A stretch of 35,396 bases of DNA from CAVQCT01 sp964520865 (lineage in GTDB: Bacteria > Zixibacteria > MSB-5A5 > GN15 > FEB-12). Where the stretch lies: the NCBI GenBank assembly GCA_964520865.1, contig CAZFOY010000038.1, forward strand, positions 1-35,396, in the 5' to 3' direction. Positions 24,980-31,482 of the stretch are shown here, one piece after another. Within the stretch, counting starts at the first letter, position 1; each line of letters opens with the position of its first letter. The notes under the pieces were generated by a model. It was given only the letters and a program-made list of their open reading frames with translations, did no database searches and was not told the origin of the DNA. Made by a program: the position numbers and the translations under genes.

Positions 24980-26800
24980 CTACTGGACTATCACCGTGTG
25001 CGTCTTGGCAATCTCTCCGCATCCGTTCCGAACGGTAAGCTGCACCGTGTAGGTCCCGGCGGATCCGAAGATATGCTGCGGGTTTTGTTCGGTCGACAGC
25101 GCGGAGCCATCGCCAAAGTCCCAACTCCAGCTTCGCGCCCTCTGCGATTCATCGGTGAAGTTAACCGTAAGAGGACCTGGTCCGACCGAGTCCGGCGCCA
25201 TCGAGAAGGCCGCCGTAGGTGCCAGCGTATCGACATAAATCATATTCGTCACCGCGGTCGAGTCTTCACCGCAATCGGTTGTGACTTTAAGCGACACCGT
25301 GAATGAGTCGGGTACGGCCGATGTATAGGCGTGCTGTGGGTTGCGCGCGGTCGATCCTACCGTTCCATCGCCGAAATCCCATTGATATGCCGCGTTCAAT
25401 CCGGTCGTGGTTGTGGAAAATTGTACAGTAAACGAGACCCCTCCCTGCACGCAGCCGTAAGTCGTGTCGGCGCTGATTGAGGCGATAGGCTGATCGTAGA
25501 CGTGAATAAGGTCCGTCTTGGTGACGGTTGCAGAATCACCGATTCCGGCAACGGTCAGGGCGACGCTATAAGTTCCGGCGGTGTCGAACGTGTAGCTCGG
25601 GTTCTGCGCGCTCAAAGTACCGGTGCCGTCGCCGAAATCCCAGATCCTCACGAGTACGTTTCCGACACTGAGGTCGGTAAAGTTCACTGTGAACGGCGCA
25701 CATCCGGTCGCCGAGTCCACTGTAAACTGCGGCTCAGGCGGCAGTGAGTCGAACTTCGCAACCGATGACATCAGCATCCGTTTCGCAAATTCCGGATTGT
25801 GCACTCCCCGGGAACCGTCGAGCTTGTAGAGGAGATAATTGTAGAGTAATCGAGCTTCATCGACCTTGACCACACTATCGCCGAAGAAACTGCGCCCGGC
25901 CGTATCCGATGGATCCAGTACATTCTCTCCTTTAAGCAGTGACTCGAGGCTGTCCCCGAGCATCTTCACCGAATCGATGACGGAGGACACATAGAAGTCG
26001 GTGATGGGCGACGAGGCGTGACATCCTGCAACATTGCAGTTGGCGGCGTACTGCGCGCCCGTTGACTTGTCTTCGAGCCGGAACGTATGCTCGCCGAACA
26101 GATAGCCCTGGCCGGTGCCATAATGGCACTTGGTGCAGCTATTGTCTACGGCATGCGGATTCGTGACCGTCGTGGTATCACCGAACCGAAACGCGTTCTG
26201 GCCGATGATCATATCCGCCTGTCCTGAATAGTGCGGTCCAAAGTCGCTGGTAAGGGAATAGTTCGTCTCCCCGGTAACTGACTGGATACTCATATTCGAT
26301 TGATGACAGTGTGCGCACATGTTCACGTTGCCTTCATTGAAAGCCTGGTTGTTTTTCAACAAAACGAAGGCATCTACTGCGCGGAGCGTGTCGGCATTCC
26401 ACTGCCCGTAGGCTCCGGTGTGCGGCATGTGGCAGGTGAAACAAGTGATCGCCGAATACTTGACGGCTCCGGAAATGGACACCGAGTCGAACGTCTTCAG
26501 AAATCCTTCGTGCGTATGGCACTTGTTTCCGCATTCGTCGACATCGAGCATACCACCATTCTGATCGACAACGGCGTCGAGGAGTGAAAAATCGGCATGT
26601 TTGGAATTATCGAATTGCCCGCGCGGGCGAAGCAGCTTGTTGTCGGTATCGGTATGACAATCGAAACAGCCAATACCGAGCGTCGAGTCAACGATCGTCG
26701 AATTGTTGTTCTCGGTCACCAGCTTGTCACAGCCGACCGCAGTCAGCAGCAGGATGATCGATGCAACAAGGCCCAAGGCGAGCAGTCGATATATTGTCAT
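24980..26800 (-). CDS. Six-haem cytochrome c lipoprotein with three PKD domains
   Basis: 606 residues. Signal peptide with probable lipobox AVGC (Cys24). Haem sites: CFDCH (45-49), CGNKCH (90-95, three residues between the Cys), CFTCH (120-124), CAHCH (162-166), CTKCH (222-226) and CNVAGCH (255-261, four residues between). Two of six are thus non-standard CX3CH and CX4CH. From about 355 to the end are three PKD repeats, each with WDFGDG. PKD domains usually mediate protein or surface contact, so this may be a cell-surface electron carrier anchored in a membrane. The haem arrangement resembles NapC/NrfH- or doubled-CXXCH-type proteins only loosely; no enzyme is proposed. A TTGACA/TATATA promoter lies upstream. 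Confidence 0.88.
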   Translation of the reverse strand: MTIYRLLALGLVASIILLLTAVGCDKLVTENNNSTIVDSTLGIGCFDCHTDTDNKLLRPRGQFDNSKHADFSLLDAVVDQNGGMLDVDECGNKCHTHEGFLKTFDSVSISGAVKYSAITCFTCHMPHTGAYGQWNADTLRAVDAFVLLKNNQAFNEGNVNMCAHCHQSNMSIQSVTGETNYSLTSDFGPHYSGQADMIIGQNAFRFGDTTTVTNPHAVDNSCTKCHYGTGQGYLFGEHTFRLEDKSTGAQYAANCNVAGCHASSPITDFYVSSVIDSVKMLGDSLESLLKGENVLDPSDTAGRSFFGDSVVKVDEARLLYNYLLYKLDGSRGVHNPEFAKRMLMSSVAKFDSLPPEPQFTVDSATGCAPFTVNFTDLSVGNVLVRIWDFGDGTGTLSAQNPSYTFDTAGTYSVALTVAGIGDSATVTKTDLIHVYDQPIASISADTTYGCVQGGVSFTVQFSTTTTGLNAAYQWDFGDGTVGSTARNPQHAYTSAVPDSFTVSLKVTTDCGEDSTAVTNMIYVDTLAPTAAFSMAPDSVGPGPLTVNFTDESQRARSWSWDFGDGSALSTEQNPQHIFGSAGTYTVQLTVRNGCGEIAKTHTVIVQ

Positions 26801-26840
26801 TGATAGGTTTTCCTTTGTTGGATAACGGTTTATATCCGGT

Positions 26841-26869
26841 TATATATAGTACCCATAGAGTAGTGTCAA
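26841..26869 (-). promoter_or_regulatory. Promoter of the multihaem lipoprotein gene
   Basis: Read on the minus strand: TTGACA (26864-26869), 17-bp spacer, TATATA (26841-26846). The gene start is about 40 bases further on, with AAAGGA in the leader. Confidence 0.75.
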
Positions 26870-27012
26870 CCTGTTTTTCCCTCTCGGCCGACCGCTCAAG
26901 AGACGAATCGGAGGCCGATTCGCACAAAATAATCGGCTGTCATGGTTTAAGAATTCCCGTTCATTTGACGAAAATCTAAGAAAATCCGCTAAACAATCAC
27001 GTGGGAGTTCTC

Positions 27013-28149
27013 ATGTCCTTATTAATTGAAGTAATTGAATGGATGGACCCGTCCGGCGATGAGATGATACATCGAATCCCCGAAACCGGTTCGGCCGATT
27101 TCAAACTGGGGGCACAGCTGATCGTGAGGGACAGCCAGACGGCCATGTTCTTCAAAGACGGTCATGCCGCCGATTCTTTCACCGTTGGACGCCACACCCT
27201 CTCAACTTTGAACGTCCCAATCCTGACCCGGCTGCTGGCCTTTCCTTTTGGTTTCAACTCGCCTTTCAGGGCGGAAGTTTATTTTGTCAATCTGAAGGTC
27301 TTCACCGATCTGAAGTGGGGAACCAAACGCCCCGTTACTTTCAAGGACAGCAAGTTAGGACTGATCCGGTTGCGTGGTCACGGCGCCTTCACCATGCGGA
27401 TCAGTCAGCCGACCCTGTTTCTTAACACGATCGTCGGGCGCCAGGCCCGTTATACCACTCAGGACATCCAGGACTATCTACGCGACGTTATCATCGCCCG
27501 TCTGAACGATATGATCGGTGAGCATCTCGATTCAATCCTCGATCTCCCGGCTCAGTACACCGAGCTGGCGAACAAGTTCAAAGCAAGTGTGAGCGACGAA
27601 TTCGAGAAGTACGGTCTTGAACTGGTCGACTTCTATATTTCATCGATCACGCCTCCGGACGAAGTAAACAAGATGATCGATCAGCGCTCCGGTATGGAGG
27701 CGGTGGGTGATCTCGACAAGTTCCTGAAGTTCGAGATGGCCAAGGGAATCGGTACCCCGGGGGGACCGGGTGGTGCCGGCGCCGGCATGGGGGTCGCGGC
27801 CGGGGTCGGGGTGATGATGCCCGGCGTGATGAGCAGGGTTTTCGCTCCCGAACAGACGGAATTGAGACGGGAACCGGTTCCGACCGTGACCTGTCCGAAA
27901 TGTCATACCGATACACCCGAGCAGTCCCGCTACTGTTACCGGTGCGGTCACCAGATGTACGCGCAGAACAATTGCCCTTCCTGTCATAAGGAACTGCCGG
28001 GAGAGGCCAATTTCTGCCTCTATTGCGGTTACAAACTGGACGCCAAACTCCGTTGCCCGCATTGTTCGGCCGAACTCATTCCCGGCTCGAAATTCTGCGG
28101 CGAGTGCGGTCAGAAGATAAATGGCGACAACGATACAGAAAAATCGTAA
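27013..28149 (+). CDS. SPFH-domain (YdjI-like, virion core-like) protein with three C-terminal zinc ribbons
   Basis: 378 residues. The N-terminal 1-~235 is an SPFH/band 7-type domain of the YdjI class (IEVIEWMDPSGDEMIHRIP, then FTDLKWGTKRPVTFKD and ELVDFYISSITPP). A Gly-rich flexible stretch (about 245-275) leads to three zinc ribbons from residue 294: CPKCH/CYRCG, CPSCH/CLYCG and CPHCS/CGECG. The true start is the ATG at 27013 with GGAG 6 bases upstream, not the GTG 4 codons earlier. It overlaps the next gene by 29 bases. Relatives sit in membrane-stress clusters with PspA-like proteins; here no PspA is near. Confidence 0.85.
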   Translation: MSLLIEVIEWMDPSGDEMIHRIPETGSADFKLGAQLIVRDSQTAMFFKDGHAADSFTVGRHTLSTLNVPILTRLLAFPFGFNSPFRAEVYFVNLKVFTDLKWGTKRPVTFKDSKLGLIRLRGHGAFTMRISQPTLFLNTIVGRQARYTTQDIQDYLRDVIIARLNDMIGEHLDSILDLPAQYTELANKFKASVSDEFEKYGLELVDFYISSITPPDEVNKMIDQRSGMEAVGDLDKFLKFEMAKGIGTPGGPGGAGAGMGVAAGVGVMMPGVMSRVFAPEQTELRREPVPTVTCPKCHTDTPEQSRYCYRCGHQMYAQNNCPSCHKELPGEANFCLYCGYKLDAKLRCPHCSAELIPGSKFCGECGQKINGDNDTEKS

Positions 28150-29530
28150 AAGCGGATTCTATATCGGCGTCACCTGTCCCGGGTGCGGCGGCGATCTTGA
28201 ACTCGAGGACAACTTTTTCGTTATCCGGTGCAAGCATTGCGGAACGGGACATCGCATCGTCATGCCCGATGTCCCGCCTGCGTATTTGATTCAGCCGAAA
28301 ACCGACGTTCGCGCCGCTCGTTTTTCGGTCGATCGGTATCTCAAACGCAAGTCACTGCCGCTGACCGACTCGAGTCTGCAAATCAAGCAGGTGTACTATC
28401 CGTACTGGAAAATCGATGCCGTACTCTTTCGTCAGCGAAACAAGCGACATGAGCGAGTGGTCGTCGAAGCTGACCAGTACCAGGATGCCGTGACAATGAA
28501 TGTCGATCGCACCGAAGTAAATTTGACGCCTTACACGGCGACGGTGGCGGCCGGTATCCATTTCGACGGCGTCCCCGACTCGATCGGCATGCGGGCCGAA
28601 TATATTCGCATGATCCCGTATTCCGAAGAGCATCTTGACGATGACTACGACGTGATCACGGTGATTAGGGGGTGGGAGGACGTTACGAAGGTTCTGACCG
28701 GAAACCTCGATACGATCGGCGAGATCGATATCGCTTCGTTCGGGACCAATCGGACCGAGCTGTTTCATCCGGTCGCATCACTCGTCTTTTTCCCCTTCCT
28801 GTTTCTCGAATCGTACGGTCATCACGGTTACAATCGGTTCATTGTCGACGCTGTGTCGGGCCGCGTGCTGGAGCACGAGACCGAGATGCACGTCTACGAT
28901 TCATCGGCAGAGCCGGTCCCGTACACGAATTTTGGATCACTCACGGTCGAGCCGCATCGATGCAAAACGTGCGGTGAAGACCTCCCGACCGAGCAATCGT
29001 TCATCTATATTTGCAGAAATTGTCTCGCCTTGACCTCAATTGAAAGCGGTGCCCGGCCGATACAGAATGTGAATGTGACGGTCAACGACGGAACGTCGGA
29101 AGACAGGCTCTTTCCGTTCTGGGCGTTCAAACTGCCGTCGCACGACGCCGAACGGCTCCGCGCCTTGTTCGGGGGGACACTCGCATCGGATTACATCGTG
29201 GTTCCGGCATTTCGAATGCCGAATTACGACGCGATGTACCGGCTGGGAAAGCGGATGTCCAGCGCGATGCCGAGGTTTGACTTGAACGTCTCGGAAGACT
29301 GGGACAGGAGGTTTGTGTCCGTGAGTGTATCAAGTACCGAAGGTCTGGCGTACGCCACGATCTGTATCTTTCGTGAGGAAACGGCCAAGGGGATGCCGGC
29401 CAATCATGAGCGCAGCGACTTTACCCCCTCGGAAGTCAGCCTGTTCTTTGCCCCTTTCCATCCTGAAAACTACTTCTATGTCGACTCGGTGATCAACTCG
29501 ATCACTTTCGAGAAGACGCTGGTTTCCTGA
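28121..29530 (+). CDS. Zinc-ribbon protein, partner of the SPFH protein
   Basis: 469 residues, no signal peptide. Zinc ribbon 1 is near the N-terminus (CPGCG at about 19-23, CKHCG at about 38-42); ribbon 2 begins at C281 (CKTCG, then CRNC). Between and after them are beta-rich domains; one stretch, VASLVFFPFLFLES, is hydrophobic. It resembles in layout the TFIIB-type zinc-ribbon proteins found beside YdjI-like SPFH proteins, but I cannot assign a reaction. The 29-base overlap with the preceding gene and shared zinc ribbons point to a joint complex. Confidence 0.75.
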   Translation: MATTIQKNRKSGFYIGVTCPGCGGDLELEDNFFVIRCKHCGTGHRIVMPDVPPAYLIQPKTDVRAARFSVDRYLKRKSLPLTDSSLQIKQVYYPYWKIDAVLFRQRNKRHERVVVEADQYQDAVTMNVDRTEVNLTPYTATVAAGIHFDGVPDSIGMRAEYIRMIPYSEEHLDDDYDVITVIRGWEDVTKVLTGNLDTIGEIDIASFGTNRTELFHPVASLVFFPFLFLESYGHHGYNRFIVDAVSGRVLEHETEMHVYDSSAEPVPYTNFGSLTVEPHRCKTCGEDLPTEQSFIYICRNCLALTSIESGARPIQNVNVTVNDGTSEDRLFPFWAFKLPSHDAERLRALFGGTLASDYIVVPAFRMPNYDAMYRLGKRMSSAMPRFDLNVSEDWDRRFVSVSVSSTEGLAYATICIFREETAKGMPANHERSDFTPSEVSLFFAPFHPENYFYVDSVINSITFEKTLVS

Positions 29531-30080
29531 TTTCTCTCCTATCAATCGTTAATTTGCCAATTTCTCCAACTCTCTTGGTCGTGCAAGACTCCAGTGGTTC
29601 TGACTTCGTGCGGCAGCCTTGTAGATCGGGTTCCGGATGAGATCCCGATAGGGATCGAAGAAGAAACCCGACAGCACGCCGTTGTAGGCCCGACCATTCT
29701 AATGGCCGGACGGAGAAGATCAGAGTAGGGGGACCCGCTTCGGGACCCGCCAGATCCCACATGCCATTAGGTATGTTGTTCACATAATGCGTCAATTCGC
29801 AAAAGACCGCCGACAAGTTCAGGTTCCTTGAGCGCTCTAGCGTTCATCTCCGGGACTGACCTACAAAGAAGCTGGAATAGGGGGGAGAGTTGTTCAAATC
29901 TCAAAAGAATGTGATAACGCCACAAGTGATGGGTAGTGGTGGATGCGAAATGGGGTCGGGGAAAGATGCAGCTAAGAGTAACCGGAATCCAATGGAATAA
30001 ATCATTGATTGCGAAGGAAAGGAAAGTTTATTGTGGACATCAACGTCAATACGAATTCTTGACCTGTGGGGTATTATGAA
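29531..30080. other. Non-coding stretch with nested palindromes
   Basis: 550 bases without a convincing gene. Base use is uneven: the first ~330 bases are GC-rich like the genome, the last ~200 are AT-richer, like the broken gene that follows. It holds a nested stem-loop (29626-29671) and a short CCATT-CT-AATGG hairpin (29694-29705). Minus-strand open frames exist over 29502-29816 in two frames but show no protein-like pattern. It may be a decayed or dispersed intergenic repeat. Confidence 0.5.
29626..29671. repeat. Nested inverted repeat
   Basis: Outer arms TCGGGTT (29626-29632) and AACCCGA (29665-29671) enclose a perfect inner hairpin GATCCC-GATA-GGGATC (29641-29656). No T-tract follows, so it is not a terminator. 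Function unknown. Confidence 0.6.
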
Positions 30081-30764
30081 ATGATGTACTTATCAAGAGT
30101 GTTTGCTACGGCGCTTATTATTGCCATTTGTGGCAGTCCGCTTGTGCATGCTGGCTCCTCAGAGACTCCAAATGACACACAGAAAACGTCTATTGGGATT
30201 GAAGCTGCGTTAAATCTATCGAAGCCTTCAGAGAACACGTTCTACGGTTCAAAATCACAGCTGACGAAATACGCGTACGGTGTCTTTGTCTCATTTCCTA
30301 TGGGTTCCCATTTTGCAATTCAACCGGAAATTCTTTAATCACTGAAGGGATTTCAAACAAAATCCGAATTCTACGAAGTTTGGTATCATGGACGGATGAC
30401 GCTTTCATATATTGAAGCTCCCGTGCTAATGAAGTATTTGACTAAGACGAGTTTGCAGTTGAGACCCGAATTCTACATTGGGTCTGTAGTGAGCGTATTG
30501 ATGAAAGCTGAATATCGCCAGGAAGACTACCATGTAGGTGGTCCGGAAGCAGGTCTGTCAGACACATGGACATCCAACGAAAAAAAATTCTACGAGGATA
30601 CAGATTTTGGAATTGTGTTAGGAAGTAGATTTGCCATTTCAACAGGAAAGGGTGAAGTCTCTGTGGACATTCGTTTAACTCAAGGAATGATTGACGTAGC
30701 CAAAGAGTCGGAGTTTGTACTCAAGAACAGAGTCCTATCGTTTTTCATTGGTTACAGTTTATAG
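30081..30764 (+). pseudogene. Outer-membrane beta-barrel (PorT-like) gene broken by an in-frame TAA
   Basis: Starting at ATG 30081, a signal peptide (through VHAGSS) and a beta-barrel protein are encoded, but TAA at 30336-30338 interrupts the frame after FAIQPEIL. The same frame resumes with SLKGFQTKSEFYEV and runs to 30764, ending in alternating strands (VLSFFIGYSL). PorT-type barrels commonly read QPE(L/I)LYS at this point, so TAA looks like a single-base change of a Tyr codon (TAT or TAC). The whole is about 227 codons, normal for the family. It is visibly AT-richer than its neighbours, suggesting recent acquisition. Could be a true pseudogene, an assembly error or a suppressed stop. Confidence 0.8.
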
Positions 30765-30781
30765 AATACTCAGAATTAGTG

Positions 30782-30809
30782 GGCAGGCGGCCCTCTAAGA
30801 CCGCCTGCC
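30782..30809 (+). terminator. Hairpin after the broken barrel gene, possible terminator
   Basis: Perfect 9-bp GC-rich stem (GGCAGGCGG at 30782-30790, CCGCCTGCC at 30801-30809) 17 bases past the stop. The following bases (AACTATCAAAT) lack a T-run, so termination by this alone is uncertain. Confidence 0.45.
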
Positions 30810-30872
30810 AACTATCAAATGGGCTATGCAGCATCAGTCCGTAGCCCCTCTCGGTTCTGCTCTCTTCTATAG

Positions 30873-30919
30873 CCCACGTCAGCGACGGATGGCGGCAGCC
30901 ATCCTGAGCGCCACGTGGG
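30873..30919. repeat. 47-base two-tier imperfect palindrome
   Basis: Outer arms CCCACGT (30873-30879) and ACGTGGG (30913-30919); inner arms GGATGGC (30887-30893) and GCCATCC (30898-30904) with loop GGCA; an internal loop of 7 by 8 bases between tiers. An 8-bp hairpin, CGTTCGGC-GAGG-GCCGAACG, follows at 30926-30945. Confidence 0.65.
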
Positions 30920-31168
30920 ACGAGACGTTCGGCGAGGGCCGAACGAACGGATTGTCACCCACCTGGCATTCGAATTGGCTGCCATTTACAGCCAGTGTGC
31001 TTCACAAACCTACCCGGAGGGTCGCGCCCGGATAGAAGATGAAGTCGAGGTCACGAAGGCTGTCGCGCCTGTCGGCGCACTCAACGCCTCGTGATGGCGA
31101 ATGTCGTCGTAGGTCAGGAATCCTGCGTTCCTGATATAGTCACACGGACATTTCGGATCGAGCCAGAG

Positions 31169-31193
31169 CCCCTGCCGCAACCTCAGGGGTTTT
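31169..31193 (+). terminator. Weak intrinsic-terminator candidate
   Basis: A 6-bp stem CCCCTG (31169-31174) with CAGGGG (31184-31189), 9-base loop, followed by TTTT. If the upstream hairpins are a transcribed RNA, this would be its end. Confidence 0.4.
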
Positions 31194-31331
31194 GACCTGC
31201 CCGGTGACATACTTCGACCGGTGTCATGCGGCGATCCGCCCCGCGCACTATTCCTCATATTCTACCGGAACTTCCTTGCTCACTTGTGGATATAAACAGT
31301 GCCGGGCGTCGGAGGAACCGCCTTTTATTGG

Positions 31332-31360
31332 CTTGCGATTGCCCGATTTATTGCCTATTT
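31332..31360 (+). promoter_or_regulatory. Candidate promoter of the propeller-porV operon
   Basis: TTGCGA (31332-31337), 17-bp spacer, TATTTT (31355-31360). Transcription would begin near 31367, leaving a leader of about 115 bases that contains the tRNA-like sequence and the terminator-type hairpin. Confidence 0.5.
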
Positions 31361-31384
31361 TCGTCCCTGAACATAAAGAAAGAA

Positions 31385-31443
31385 GTTGCCGTAGCTTAAT
31401 GGGTTATCACCTGTAGAAACGTAGTTCAAACCGCCTCGTCGGC
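31385..31443 (+). other. tRNA-like sequence, truncated or degenerate
   Basis: GTTGCCG (31385-31391) can pair with CGTCGGC (31437-31443) in six of seven positions, counting two G-T pairs, like an acceptor stem. It is followed by TA, GCTT and AATGGG in tRNA register (positions 8-19). G-TTCAAAC-C (31424-31432) matches a T-loop. The element is 59 bases rather than 73-76; no anticodon arm is recognisable and the T-stem pairs poorly. It cannot be a normal tRNA. It may be a tRNA remnant, an attachment-site scar, or a tRNA-mimicking leader. Confidence 0.45.
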
Positions 31444-31470
31444 CCGTTTGCGACGACGCGGTTATTTTTT
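31429..31470 (+). terminator. Terminator-type hairpin directly in front of the propeller gene
   Basis: A 13-bp stem with one mismatch (AACCGCCTCGTCG at 31429-31441, CGACGACGCGGTT at 31451-31463), 9-base loop, then A and six T. It ends 3 bases before the ribosome site of the gene starting at 31483. It is therefore either the end of an upstream transcript or an attenuator in this gene's own leader. Its left arm overlaps the 3' half of the tRNA-like sequence. Confidence 0.75.
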
Positions 31471-31482
31471 ATGGAGATAAGC

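Larger units (their letters stand above)
30810..31331. other. Hairpin-dense non-coding stretch
   Basis: About 520 bases with no convincing gene but many inverted repeats: 30873-30919 (two-tier), 30926-30945 (8 bp, loop GAGG), 30976-30994 (TGGCTG/CAGCCA), 31065-31078 (GCGCC/GGCGC), 31114-31134 (TCAGGAA/TTCCTGA) and 31169-31189 (CCCCTG/CAGGGG, then TTTTG). Such spacing fits either a structured RNA ending at a terminator near 31193 or a cluster of intergenic repeats. A minus-strand frame at 31010-31258 lacks coding character. Confidence 0.5.

Noticed and set aside
29502..29816. Minus-strand open frame of 104 codons
   Set aside because: Overlaps the end of a real gene, has no ribosome site and a composition unlike proteins here. 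Treated as non-coding or repeat DNA.
30826..31035. Plus-strand open frame of 69 codons
   Set aside because: Its sequence is dominated by the palindromes at 30873-30945; no coding signal.
31010..31258. Minus-strand open frame of 82 codons
   Set aside because: It runs through several hairpins, starts without a ribosome site and shows no domain pattern. It could be a repeat fragment, but there is no support for a gene.
31385..31443. Intact tRNA gene
   Set aside because: No anticodon arm, length of only 59 bases and a poor T-stem. Kept only as a tRNA-like element.
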